Shown piece by piece: positions 9,501-17,834 of a DNA stretch of 64,000 bases. The notes beneath the pieces were generated by a model, which saw only the letters and a list, made by a program, of their open reading frames with translations, was not told where the DNA came from and made no database searches. The DNA is from Candidatus Saccharimonadota bacterium (GTDB lineage: Bacteria > Patescibacteriota > Saccharimonadia > Saccharimonadales > Saccharimonadaceae), in assembly GCA_017513905.1 (NCBI GenBank), contig JAFWMR010000006.1, positions 39,291-103,290 on the forward strand, in the 5' to 3' direction. A program made the position numbers and the translations under genes. Within the stretch, counting starts at the first letter, position 1; the number at the start of each line of letters is the position of its first letter.

Positions 9501-11905
9501 TAGAACCGTTCTGTATCCTCATCGAAGTCACCATCATCGTTGATATCGCAGGTAAACGCATCACCGGGGATAGGGTTAGTTCCTGACACGGTAATTATAG
9601 AGCCATAGTAAATGTTTTGACCGCTCGAATAACCGGCCCCCTTACAACCACTAGAATCAGTTCTGTTGCATACCTCGACGTGCTGGATATTGCCAGGCTT
9701 ACACACATAGCTTATCGCTTCCCATATCGCATAATACTTCTTTGGCGTTTCGCTATTAAACACGGTTCTCTCAGTAAGCGGCGTACCAGTGCCGTCAGCA
9801 TTAGGATACCATCCTAAGAACTTATAGCCACCTTTATTGGTAACTGGTACAGGATCAATCGATCCACCATCAGCAACTTCAATATCTTCTATAGTAGGTA
9901 GGCCACCCTGCGTATCGAACTCGACAGTATAGAACGTACCTTCGACAGTGACGGTTATGGTCTTCGTAGCACCCGAATTACCTGTCATTGTGATTGTAGC
10001 TGTACCAGGTGCAATCGCGGTGATCTCGCCGGTATCTGCATCTACGGTTGCTACGCTCGGGTTGCTAGAGCTAAACGTATATGGCTCAAGATCGGCAGCA
10101 TTAGTCACGTTAATCGTTTCTGTATCCTCCGGATCAAGAGTAATCTCCGCATTGGTAATATTAGCCAAGTTGACGGTGAGTTTCCAATGTGCCCAGTAAG
10201 TCGTCGTACGATCGGGTACAGTCGATGCGGATATCTTCGTGCCGTCGTGTTGACTTGTGTACCAACCATCAAATACGTGATCGCTATCATATGTCGGATC
10301 AGCCGGCAGTGTTGTTAAAGCATTCCCGTGTTTGACCATATAAGAAGTTGTCGTAGAATTGTCGCCAGTATTGGAGTTGAATGTGATTTCGTGAATATGC
10401 TCATCGGTGTATTCGCCCAACCTAACATACATATTGCTGAGGGTAGCCTCAGGGATGCGCTTACCGTTAACGCACGGCCCATTATCGCCAGTGCAATCAT
10501 CTCTAGGAGAAGCGCCAAACCAAGTCGTTAGTCCGAAGTATTGGCTAAACCCAGTAATGTCGTGCAAAAACTCTAAAGGAGCGCCATTGATGCTGTAATA
10601 AATCTTGCCATCAAGCCTAAACACTGAGATATCTTGCATGCTAGCATGATTTCTCGCTTCTAGCTCATGCGTACTATTTAACTTAGAGTTAATTTCTATA
10701 TCTGTGCCATTCTCTCGCCTCACGACTATCCCAGGAGCCCTTTTATCTCCAGCGGTCGAGTTCAACTTGTCGTTCACGAAAGTTTGCTGACTATTATCTC
10801 CGCTGTCTCCATCGGTTGCAGGATAGTAATCCGCTTGTTCAGCAGGATCATAATGAACAATTGTGAAATGAATCTCATAATCCTTCTGAGAATTCAGTTG
10901 GTTATAGAGCGCTACTCCAGTGTCTATGAACTTATCATTATGATATTTAGCACATTCCGTGCCGGTAATATTTCCGTTTGTCGCTCCATGGAATTCACAA
11001 GCGCCCATCTGGTTCCAGACGATAGGGAAGGGGTCATCTATCCAGATCGCATAAAGTGTAATATTCGTGTTAGCTGACGTTTGGTCTATTTCGTAGTTAC
11101 TACCAGCTATATATGTGTCTCCGTTACATGTCTGATTCCCAGATACGGAATCGATAACCGGCACCTCGCTACACCATCCACCAAAATCATAACCATCTTT
11201 AACCGGCACACTGCTACTCAGCGTTGCATAGCTATCCTCCTCGCCAGCATTTATAGACACCGGCTGCGGATTAGGAGTCGGCATGTTCGTAACGGCATCT
11301 TCATCGTCATTATCATCATACGTGATATTAAACGCGGTTTCGTGCCCAACGGCAGAAATAATATATTCATAAGCATACGTTCCGGGCGGTTGATTCCCAG
11401 CAGGTTTGACGCCATAAGAAATAGTGTACGTATTATCAACAGAATTTGGCGCACTAGTCTCGTCTAGTTTAATACCAGTAGTTGTTGGAACTGGCAAATA
11501 GTTCGAGTTGTCTGACACGACACCGCCGGTGCTAGAGTCTATATATTGGCTCGGTTTGAACCCGAACGTATTGTTGTAGGCGCTACTAGAAGTATAAGTA
11601 GACTGAGAAATCGGCGCACCAGTCATTGATGGAATCACATCATCGTTTTCACTTACGAGATTCGCAGAATCTGCAGCAGCTACGGACAACGTGTACCCTG
11701 TGTAATTTGTCGTGTTGACAGAAATTGTCGCAGAGCTAGATATACCGAACGTTCCCGGTAAAGGCGATGCAGTCAGTGCATGATCAGAAACCAGAATCGT
11801 CAGTGTGCTCGGAACCGCCACCGCATGTGCTACATCGACACCAAACAAAACGGATACCACACCAGCCGTAAGTAGTCCAACAACAAAACTAGCGGATGAA
11901 CGCAT
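6515..11905 (-). CDS. Giant modular adhesin with extracellular tyrosine-phosphatase domain
   Basis: Surface protein of about 1,796 residues. In order, with approximate residues: signal peptide (1-27); pilin-like N-domain (28-195); InlB B-repeat (200-290); LamG-like domain (290-500); B-repeat (500-570); Big_2 Ig-like domain (575-660); B-repeat (665-735); DUF6273-like domain ending RPVIEV (735-940); B-repeat; second LamG-like domain (about 1027-1200); B-repeat; a region of unknown fold; a phosphatase of the Y_phosphatase3 type (about 1455-1700) with NVRDLGG and the catalytic P-loop HCRVGADRTG (CX5R intact, Cys near 1585); a Ser/Asn-rich linker; and a C-terminal membrane helix. I chose the ATG at 11905 because it begins the signal peptide and lies about 80 nt after a TATAAT box; an upstream in-frame ATG at 12100 would put 65 extra residues before the signal. 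There is no VPDTG motif. Binding and dephosphorylation of host or partner-cell molecules is inferred. Confidence 0.85.
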   Translation of the reverse strand: MRSSASFVVGLLTAGVVSVLFGVDVAHAVAVPSTLTILVSDHALTASPLPGTFGISSSATISVNTTNYTGYTLSVAAADSANLVSENDDVIPSMTGAPISQSTYTSSSAYNNTFGFKPSQYIDSSTGGVVSDNSNYLPVPTTTGIKLDETSAPNSVDNTYTISYGVKPAGNQPPGTYAYEYIISAVGHETAFNITYDDNDDEDAVTNMPTPNPQPVSINAGEEDSYATLSSSVPVKDGYDFGGWCSEVPVIDSVSGNQTCNGDTYIAGSNYEIDQTSANTNITLYAIWIDDPFPIVWNQMGACEFHGATNGNITGTECAKYHNDKFIDTGVALYNQLNSQKDYEIHFTIVHYDPAEQADYYPATDGDSGDNSQQTFVNDKLNSTAGDKRAPGIVVRRENGTDIEINSKLNSTHELEARNHASMQDISVFRLDGKIYYSINGAPLEFLHDITGFSQYFGLTTWFGASPRDDCTGDNGPCVNGKRIPEATLSNMYVRLGEYTDEHIHEITFNSNTGDNSTTTSYMVKHGNALTTLPADPTYDSDHVFDGWYTSQHDGTKISASTVPDRTTTYWAHWKLTVNLANITNAEITLDPEDTETINVTNAADLEPYTFSSSNPSVATVDADTGEITAIAPGTATITMTGNSGATKTITVTVEGTFYTVEFDTQGGLPTIEDIEVADGGSIDPVPVTNKGGYKFLGWYPNADGTGTPLTERTVFNSETPKKYYAIWEAISYVCKPGNIQHVEVCNRTDSSGCKGAGYSSGQNIYYGSIITVSGTNPIPGDAFTCDINDDGDFDEDTERFYYFGMNEAGTNAKLIYYKNINNDEKTYAESMALLPTSSTPGWTNSHLVTFTNDDYNGWFTGLTTRFMTRDETYKACNNSTSGFGTNGKCLYLLESANFAVNYIRDGYWLGNTDNSRLHTSSRNITNNSGANGTRPVIEVPMENMSLVVEAPTKVTITYNANGGEEVASDEVDTGTVIGALPTTTREGYKFFGWYKDNNTFYEEVTPDTVVNTNATYYAKWVEDTDVFPIVWSEINACTFNGITNNVGNNISGVYCTQDKNKSYIDTGVALFSVANSQKDFEIGFTIVEYDSTNQGNNNTQATLMNSKYENADENYPGFVIRRNGNNIQFTGRFSNVSTPNYAPGASTTKRIRIVRENGVLKYSVNSNALTAWFDTSSNTQRFDTTVWFGAASTIDGITPQRNMVGTLTDMYIKLKAGYTVNFNANGGSVSEERRDIDVGDPVGVLPTPTYPNPNYTFDGWYNEQGELVSDGTQYYPDGDEVLTAHWHYASSNTPVSFNVANDALDGYQTLVNGWVASQTNITTFNKTSPINDSTWGDTTELSETQFWSSLKNNFTTNNCMIPSYGDATTTSVNTPAWTGGAVDCSKPAAYDTLIDAPLNVYLYDLDTSTKGAQIAYAEANDGVIHNMIPGQTYKWEKSDDSTVYGYVTAGSVKGRRFIDAGQIRNVRDLGGLPVTYTDGNNQTVSATLEYGRLFRGERIWGETANATKLTNLGIDKEYDLGSPATDYPNDKKLSQYENYPIVHYRFNYNTGDEDNASSNYMKAWNAVTAIMSDVVAGKNIYFHCRVGADRTGTIAYLLEGLLGVSDEDRYEEYELTHLSGLYDRSRYYKQKTGGSEDPTQKFVYMMDYVLTTQDIYNWYMANPNADPSLIQSFRTAMTTPVVQQNNSNSAPSNNLSNTMSNGIQSLSGTRSLAVNNTDTGNTDSKEQETTKNVSMDDASDGETSETYGDPLGVSSASNGTRKNAATSPSAVAAATIAIMSAATIGGVIYSMAKQE

Positions 11906-11993
11906 TCTGGCTAAACCAAAACTATACCTCGCTCTAGTATTGTAAAACAACACTTCTAGTAAATACACTCCACAATTAATAATATACATAACG

Positions 11994-11999
11994 ATTATA
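11994..11999 (-). promoter_or_regulatory. -10 box of the giant adhesin gene
   Basis: TGTGCTATAAT on the minus strand, about 80 nt upstream of the chosen ATG, with only a weak -35 (TATTGC-like) 17 bp upstream. Confidence 0.5.
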
Positions 12000-12100
12000 G
12001 CACAAAAAGCATTAATGCAATACGTGAAATTCTTATATTTATCCACACACTGCTTAGCCATAAGTAATTCCAACAGCGTAAAATGTGTGTTTTTCGGCAT

Positions 12101-12246
12101 ATATAATATATATGCACATGCTTGAACGAAACCGCATATTATGGTAGACTTAACGAGTAATGAGTGATGGAGTTGGGTTACTTTTTAAGGACGCAAATAA
12201 TTCTTTTGTGAGATTAATCTCTCCATTTTTGGAGGGCTGTTAACCC
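12101..12246 (+). promoter_or_regulatory. Leader of the glycan locus with possible SD-masking hairpins
   Basis: Upstream region of the first glycan gene, with a weak -10 (TGGTAGACT near 12142). Three pairings are visible: a GAGATTAATCTC palindrome (12210-12221); CTCC (12221-12224) with the SD bases GGAG (12231-12234); and GGGTTA (12175-12180) with TAACCC (12241-12246) right before the ATG. These could control translation; no known riboswitch class is recognised. Confidence 0.35.
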
Positions 12247-14253
12247 ATGATGAAACAAGTTAAGAGTCTAGTCAAAGATAAGTTGTTGAATATCTTCGGT
12301 TTCGTCGTGATAGATTTTCTTATCATGGTCGCTTCGTCATTTCTAGCCATCTGGATTCGTTTCGACTTTTCTAAGGTCCCACAACAATATCTACAGAACT
12401 GCAATGACTACCTTCTCTTTGATTTCTTAATTCTTCTAATCGTATTTTCCATTCTTAAACTCTACACTTCTGTCTGGAAATACGCATCCGTCTACGAGCT
12501 AATCAACATCGTCGCTGGCTGTATCATCACAGAAACCACCATGTACCTGTACAAGACTATTCTTGGCGCTAAGATGCCAACTAGCTATTACTTGCTACAG
12601 ATATTTATTCTTACCGTTCTCGTTTGCTTCTCTCGTCTCGGCTATCGCATGCTTAGAACTATCTACAAGAAGTTCGCCAACAAAGGCAGGACCGTCAACA
12701 CCATGCTGATTGGCGCTGGCGATGCTGGACGCATGATCATCGACGAGATCTACAACAACCAGTCCGCATCTGACACCAGGATAGTCTGTATCGTTGACGA
12801 CGACAAGACTAAGACCGGCTCTTACATCCGCGGCATCAAGATCAAAGGCACGTTAAAGGACATCAAGCTCCTAGCTATTAAGGACGAGGTCGAGAATATC
12901 ATCATCGCCATCCCATCCGCACCAAAGGACAAGATCGACCGTATCGTCACCGAATGCCACAAGACCGAATGTAAGAAGATCGAGATTCTTCCGTCTATCT
13001 ATGCATCCATGAACGACAAAGAAGGTGGCGTCCTCAACAAGATCCGCCCGCTTTCCTACGAAGATTTCCTTGGCCGTGATCAGATCGTCGTCAATAACGC
13101 AGAAATCAATGACAACTTGACCAACAAAGTTATCCTCGTCACCGGCGGCGGTGGCTCTATTGGCTCTGAGCTTTGTCGTCAGATCGCCAAGGCGAACCCT
13201 GAGCTACTTATAATTTTCGACATCTATGAGAACAACGCCTATGAAATCGAGCAAGAGCTACTCCGCGACTATCCAGACCTAAACCTCAGGACTATCATCG
13301 GCTCCGTCCGTGACTACGATCGTCTTGAGAAAGTATTCCAAGAATTCCATCCGAACCAAGTCTATCACGCCGCCGCACACAAGCACGTGCCACTCATGGA
13401 AGTTAGCCCAAACGAAGCTATCAAGAACAACTGTCTCGGCACCTTGAACGCTGCCAAGCTCGCTGATAAATACGGCGCGAAGAAGTTCGTTCTCGTCTCT
13501 ACCGACAAGGCCGTCCGTCCGACTAACATTATGGGAGCCAGTAAACGCATCTGCGAGATGATCGTCCAAACCTACGACAAGCTTTCCAAGACCGACTATG
13601 TCGCCGTCCGCTTCGGCAACGTCTTGGGTAGCAACGGCTCCGTCATTCCACTTTTCTTGAAGCAGATCGAGCATGGCGGCCCAGTCACCGTCACAGACAA
13701 GAACATCACGCGCTACTTCATGACTATCCCGGAGGCCGTCAGTCTCATTCTCCAAGCCTCCGCTTACGCTGAAGGTGGCGAGATCTTCGTCCTCGACATG
13801 GGCGAGCCAGTCAAAATCTACGACCTTGCTAAGAAAATCATTCGCTACAAAGGCTTCATTCCAGGCAAAGACATCGAAATCAAAATTACCGGCCTCCGCC
13901 CAGGCGAGAAACTCTACGAAGAAATGCTCATGGAAGAGGAAGGTCTCAAAGAGACTCCAAACAAGCTCATCCACATCGGTAGACCTATCGCTATCCGAGA
14001 GAACTTCCTAGAAGATCTCGACAACCTCATCACCGCAGCGAGAGATAACAGCGACGATATCAAGAAGCTCACCGCGAAGCTCGTCACCACCTACAAGCCA
14101 GGCAAAGAAGCCAAAGAAATCGAGCAAGCCAAAAAAGCCGAAAAAGCCAAGAAGCTTGATGAGCTCGTAGTCTTAGACGAAAAACCCAAACCAAATAAGA
14201 AGTTATCCAAGAAGCTCATCGCTACTTACGAACCGATAAAGGAAAATAAGTAG
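12247..14253 (+). CDS. UDP-sugar 4,6-dehydratase, CapD/FlaA1/PglF type
   Basis: Membrane-bound nucleotide-sugar dehydratase that would convert UDP-GlcNAc to the 4-keto-6-deoxy sugar, the entry to modified amino sugars in surface glycans. The N-terminal ~125 residues contain four membrane helices, followed by a Rossmann-like CoA-binding domain (LIGAGDAGRMIIDEI). The SDR domain carries ILVTGGGGSIGSE, AAAHKHVPLME, the STDKAVRPTNIMGASKR signature of this subfamily (Met in place of the usual Tyr) and VRFGNVLGSNGSV. The length of 668 residues fits WbpM/PglF proteins, plus a Lys-rich extension of about 60 residues. A GGAGGG SD precedes the tandem ATG ATG. First gene of the glycan locus; it overlaps the next start codon by one base. 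Confidence 0.9.
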   Translation: MMKQVKSLVKDKLLNIFGFVVIDFLIMVASSFLAIWIRFDFSKVPQQYLQNCNDYLLFDFLILLIVFSILKLYTSVWKYASVYELINIVAGCIITETTMYLYKTILGAKMPTSYYLLQIFILTVLVCFSRLGYRMLRTIYKKFANKGRTVNTMLIGAGDAGRMIIDEIYNNQSASDTRIVCIVDDDKTKTGSYIRGIKIKGTLKDIKLLAIKDEVENIIIAIPSAPKDKIDRIVTECHKTECKKIEILPSIYASMNDKEGGVLNKIRPLSYEDFLGRDQIVVNNAEINDNLTNKVILVTGGGGSIGSELCRQIAKANPELLIIFDIYENNAYEIEQELLRDYPDLNLRTIIGSVRDYDRLEKVFQEFHPNQVYHAAAHKHVPLMEVSPNEAIKNNCLGTLNAAKLADKYGAKKFVLVSTDKAVRPTNIMGASKRICEMIVQTYDKLSKTDYVAVRFGNVLGSNGSVIPLFLKQIEHGGPVTVTDKNITRYFMTIPEAVSLILQASAYAEGGEIFVLDMGEPVKIYDLAKKIIRYKGFIPGKDIEIKITGLRPGEKLYEEMLMEEEGLKETPNKLIHIGRPIAIRENFLEDLDNLITAARDNSDDIKKLTAKLVTTYKPGKEAKEIEQAKKAEKAKKLDELVVLDEKPKPNKKLSKKLIATYEPIKENK

Positions 14254-14828
14254 TGTATCAACATTTTTTCAAACGTCTTTTGGACTTACTTTTATCGTCA
14301 ATTGCGATTATAATATTGATTGTGCCTATGTTTTTTATATCCCTCATTATTCTTATTACGGATCCAGGACCAGTTTTTTTCAAGCAAAAAAGATACGGCA
14401 GAAACAAAACATATTTCAACATCCTCAAGTTTCGTACCATGAAGGTTGATACTCCAGACGTCCCAACCGACAAGTTGGAGAATCCAGAAGAGTACATCAC
14501 CGGTATCGGCAGAGTCTTGCGCAAGACTAGTCTCGATGAGCTTCCGCAGATTTTCAATATTTTTGTTGGCCAGATGAGCTTCATCGGCCCAAGACCTGCG
14601 CTATGGAACCAAAAGAATCTCATCAAGCTTCGTGACAAAGTTCATGCCAACGACGTCCGCCCAGGTCTCAGCGGTTGGGCGCAAATCAATGGCCGTGATG
14701 ATATCAGCGAGAAGAAGAAGGCTAAGCTCGACGGTGAATATATGGAACGCCTCAGCTTCTTTTTCGATATAAAATGTTTCTTCGGAACCTTTATGAAAGT
14801 ATTTAAGAGTGAAGGAGTAAAAGCATGA
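14253..14828 (+). CDS. Initiating phosphoglycosyl transferase (bacterial sugar transferase)
   Basis: Small monotopic phosphoglycosyl transferase (191 residues, PglC-like). It transfers a phospho-sugar to undecaprenyl phosphate and so starts glycan assembly on the inner face of the membrane. The single N-terminal hydrophobic re-entrant segment, the KFRTMK motif, KTSLDELPQ with the catalytic Asp-Glu dyad, GPRP and the PGLSGWAQINGR block are all present. The start is a GTG sharing its G with the upstream TAG. Together with the preceding dehydratase it suggests that a modified GlcNAc-derived sugar is the first residue. Confidence 0.92.
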   Translation: MYQHFFKRLLDLLLSSIAIIILIVPMFFISLIILITDPGPVFFKQKRYGRNKTYFNILKFRTMKVDTPDVPTDKLENPEEYITGIGRVLRKTSLDELPQIFNIFVGQMSFIGPRPALWNQKNLIKLRDKVHANDVRPGLSGWAQINGRDDISEKKKAKLDGEYMERLSFFFDIKCFFGTFMKVFKSEGVKA

Positions 14829-15697
14829 AAAGAGTTTTGATTACTGGCGAGCATAGCTATATTGGCGAATCTGTAGAGAACTACCTGCACGAAAACTATC
14901 CGAAGAGTTACAAAATTGATACTATCAGCGTCAAAGGCGATGATTGGAAAAACTATGACTTCTCAAAATACGACACTATTTTTCATGTCGCCGGCATCGC
15001 CCATTCCGATAATGGTAAAATAACCGAAGAAAAGAAAAAACTATATTACGCAGTCAATACCGATTTAACCATTGACGTTGCAAAGAAAGCGAAGAAGGAC
15101 GGAGCTAAACAGTTTATTTTTATGAGCTCCGCCATTGTTTATGGAGAAAGTGCCAAAATCGGCAAAGATAAACTCATCACTAAAGATACACCAGTTTCGC
15201 CAAAAAATTGCTATGGTGACAGTAAAGTCCAAGCAGAAAACGGCATCAAAAAACTGGATTGCGATAAATTCAAGGTCGTCATCCTTCGCCCGCCAATGAT
15301 TTATGGCAAAGGTTGCAAAGGCAACTTCCAATCACTAGTCGAAATAGCAGACAAACTGCCAGTCTTTCCATACGTCAATAACCAACGCTCTATGCTCTAT
15401 GTTGAGAATCTTGCTGAATTTATCCATCTCGCAATCAAAAACAATGAACAAGGTACATTTTGGCCAGCGAACAACGAGTATAGCAACACAAGCGAGCTGG
15501 TCCAAAAAATTAGCATAATCAAAGGTAAAAAAACTCGACTAATCAAAGGCTTCACGCCACTCATTAAACTTGCAGGACTGTTCAGCCAGTTCCCGAATAA
15601 GGCTTTCGGGAATCTTAGGTACGATTCAGAATTGACAAAGTATAAAACCGACTACAGAGTTAATACACTCGAAAACAGTATAGAGAAATCGCTATGA
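14825..15697 (+). CDS. NAD-dependent sugar epimerase/dehydratase (extended SDR)
   Basis: Extended SDR of 290 residues. The nucleotide-binding loop is TGEHSYIG, the catalytic Ser lies in MSSAIVYG and the Tyr/Lys pair in YGDSK (YxxxK). The family includes UDP-GlcNAc/Gal 4-epimerases and 4-keto reductases. The substrate cannot be read from sequence, but the position after a 4,6-dehydratase and a phosphoglycosyl transferase suggests a role in finishing the initiating sugar. It overlaps both neighbours by 4 bases (ATGA), indicating translational coupling. Confidence 0.85.
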   Translation: MKRVLITGEHSYIGESVENYLHENYPKSYKIDTISVKGDDWKNYDFSKYDTIFHVAGIAHSDNGKITEEKKKLYYAVNTDLTIDVAKKAKKDGAKQFIFMSSAIVYGESAKIGKDKLITKDTPVSPKNCYGDSKVQAENGIKKLDCDKFKVVILRPPMIYGKGCKGNFQSLVEIADKLPVFPYVNNQRSMLYVENLAEFIHLAIKNNEQGTFWPANNEYSNTSELVQKISIIKGKKTRLIKGFTPLIKLAGLFSQFPNKAFGNLRYDSELTKYKTDYRVNTLENSIEKSL

Positions 15698-16779
15698 AAA
15701 AGAAGGTTTTGTTCTTGGTCAATCACGATTTGGTAATCTATAACTTCCGCCTAGAAATAGTTGAAGCAATGCTAAAAAAGGGATACGAAGTGCACATTTC
15801 GTCACCATATGGCGATAGGATAGATGAGCTAACAAAGATAGGTGCCATTTTTCATGATATAAAAATAAATCGTCATGGAATAAACCCAATTAAGGAAATT
15901 GCCATTTTAAGTAACTACAAGAAGTTACTTAAAGAAATAAAACCAGATATAATATTTGGCTTCACTATTAAACCAAATATCTATGGCGCGATCGCTTCGC
16001 GCAAACATCGCATACCATTTGTTGCTAATATTACTGGGCTTGGAACTGCTACCGAGAACGTTGGAATTACTCAAAAAATAATCATATCCATGTATAAATA
16101 TGCTTTTAGGGATGTCGAAAAGGTATTCTTCCAGAATGAATCCAATCAAAACTTCTTTCTAGAACACAATATTATAAAAGGTAATTATGATTTACTTCCG
16201 GGATCAGGTGTGAATCTTGAAAGATACCCGTACAGAGAGTATCCGAAAGGAAAAACAATAAAATTCGCATTTATCAGCCGAATTATGAAAGAAAAGGGTA
16301 TTGATTATTATCTAGAAGCAGCAGAAAAAATAAAAAAAGAATACCCAAATACCGAATTTCACATATGCGGTTTTTGTGAGCAAGACTACGAAGATAAACT
16401 AAAAGAATATCAGGGCAAAGGTATAATTATCTATCACGGCATGATTAAAGATGTCGCCGGTTTTATGGCTAAAATGCATTGCATCGTACACCCGACGTAT
16501 TATCCAGAAGGAATGAGCAATGTGCTGCTAGAGGCCTGCGCAACAGGGAGACCAATTATTACAACAAACATCCCAGGGTGTAAGGAAATAGTTAATGATA
16601 ACGTGAATGGTTTTATTATTCAAAAGGAAAATGTAGAAGAACTGGAACAAAAAATCAAAAAATTCATATTATTAAAACAGTCCGCAAGAATAAAACTTGG
16701 CTCACAAGCAAGACAAACGGTCGAAAACTCTTTTGATAGAAAAATAGTCATAAAGAAATATATGGAGTTGTTAACATGA
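15694..16779 (+). CDS. GT4-family glycosyltransferase
   Basis: GT-B fold glycosyltransferase of 361 residues. The N-terminal half (VLFLVNHDLVIYNFRLEIV...) and the C-terminal motifs (VHPTYYPEGMSNVLLEACATGRPII, then GCKEIVNDNVNGF) are typical of PglA/CapM-like retaining enzymes that add the second sugar to undecaprenyl-linked glycans. It has an ATGA overlap with the previous gene. From here to about 21.5 kb the DNA is clearly richer in A+T, with many ATA and AAA codons, unlike the genes before 15.7 kb. Confidence 0.88.
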   Translation: MKKKVLFLVNHDLVIYNFRLEIVEAMLKKGYEVHISSPYGDRIDELTKIGAIFHDIKINRHGINPIKEIAILSNYKKLLKEIKPDIIFGFTIKPNIYGAIASRKHRIPFVANITGLGTATENVGITQKIIISMYKYAFRDVEKVFFQNESNQNFFLEHNIIKGNYDLLPGSGVNLERYPYREYPKGKTIKFAFISRIMKEKGIDYYLEAAEKIKKEYPNTEFHICGFCEQDYEDKLKEYQGKGIIIYHGMIKDVAGFMAKMHCIVHPTYYPEGMSNVLLEACATGRPIITTNIPGCKEIVNDNVNGFIIQKENVEELEQKIKKFILLKQSARIKLGSQARQTVENSFDRKIVIKKYMELLT

Positions 16780-17834
16780 GCAGAGATAACGACAAAAGAA
16801 AGTCTATATGTTTTTTCACGCTCTATACTGATAAAGGTGCTTCATCAAAATATCGTATTATACAATTTAGGGAAGACCTAGAAAAAAAATACGATACAAA
16901 ATGGTTCAATTTCTGGAATGACAAATATACGGAAGAATACATAAATAATAAAAAGAAATACATAGTCCAAATTGTAACAATTTACCTCATCTCTGCTATA
17001 AAAAGAATTTACCAATTATTATTCATAGCGCCAAAATACGATATAGTATTCATACAGAAAACAATAATTCCAAAAAATAAAAACACATTCCTATCTCGTA
17101 TAAAAAAAAGAAATAGAAGAATTATATATGACGTAGATGACGCCGTTTACGAAGAGCCATCAAGTAACTCAGATAATATTGCAGAAAAATCTGACCTAAT
17201 AATATGTGGTAATCAAATACTTCGCAATCACTATAAGAAAATAAACAACAAATGTATTGTAATCCCAACAATTGATAATACAAAACTATACCCTAGGTAT
17301 TGGAAAAATACATTCGATAATAAAATAATAGGTTGGATAGGTAGCAAATCAACAATAAATAATTTAGACCTCATAATTAAACCACTGAAACAAATCATAG
17401 AGAATGACAAAAGAGTGCATCTTAGAATAATATGCAGCGACACATATGGTTACGAAAATAAAATTGATAATATAGAGTTTGTAAAATGGGACAAGACAAA
17501 CTACTTAAAATCCCTAAGCGATATAACAATAGGGATAATGCCACTATATGATACGAGCTTTAATCGAGGGAAATGCGGGTTTAAACTTATTCAATACTTA
17601 AGCTTAAAAAAGCCTGTTATAGCTAGCGATGTCGGCGTTAATAAAACAATAGTAAAAGACTGTGGCCTGATTGCGCATAATGAGTCGGAATGGGGTATGG
17701 CAATAAAAACACTGTTATATGATGAAAAGCAATATAATAAGATGTCAGATAATATAGAAAATAGTTTTCTATCAGTATACGGTTACGATGTGATATATGA
17801 TAAACTAACAACGGCAATAGAAGCGATTAAATGA
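16776..17834 (+). CDS. Glycosyltransferase (GT4-like)
   Basis: The 352-residue cytoplasmic protein has a GT-B outline. The N-terminal part contains RRIIYDVDDAVYEE, and the C-terminal donor site region has GIMPLYDTSFNRGKCGFKLIQYLSLKKPVIAS, where the Glu of the EX7E motif seems replaced by a Lys-Cys-Gly segment, a variant also seen in other capsule glycosyltransferases. Sugar donor and acceptor are unknown. It overlaps the genes on both sides by 4 bases. Very A+T rich. Confidence 0.8.
   Translation: MSRDNDKRKSICFFTLYTDKGASSKYRIIQFREDLEKKYDTKWFNFWNDKYTEEYINNKKKYIVQIVTIYLISAIKRIYQLLFIAPKYDIVFIQKTIIPKNKNTFLSRIKKRNRRIIYDVDDAVYEEPSSNSDNIAEKSDLIICGNQILRNHYKKINNKCIVIPTIDNTKLYPRYWKNTFDNKIIGWIGSKSTINNLDLIIKPLKQIIENDKRVHLRIICSDTYGYENKIDNIEFVKWDKTNYLKSLSDITIGIMPLYDTSFNRGKCGFKLIQYLSLKKPVIASDVGVNKTIVKDCGLIAHNESEWGMAIKTLLYDEKQYNKMSDNIENSFLSVYGYDVIYDKLTTAIEAIK

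Noticed and set aside
12007..12100. Longer N-terminus of the giant adhesin starting at 12100
   Set aside because: It would place 65 residues with a second hydrophobic segment ahead of a clear signal peptide, and the TATAAT at 11994-11999 lies inside that extension.
13279..13974. Long minus-strand frame inside the dehydratase gene
   Set aside because: Antisense shadow of a conserved gene; its product has no family pattern.
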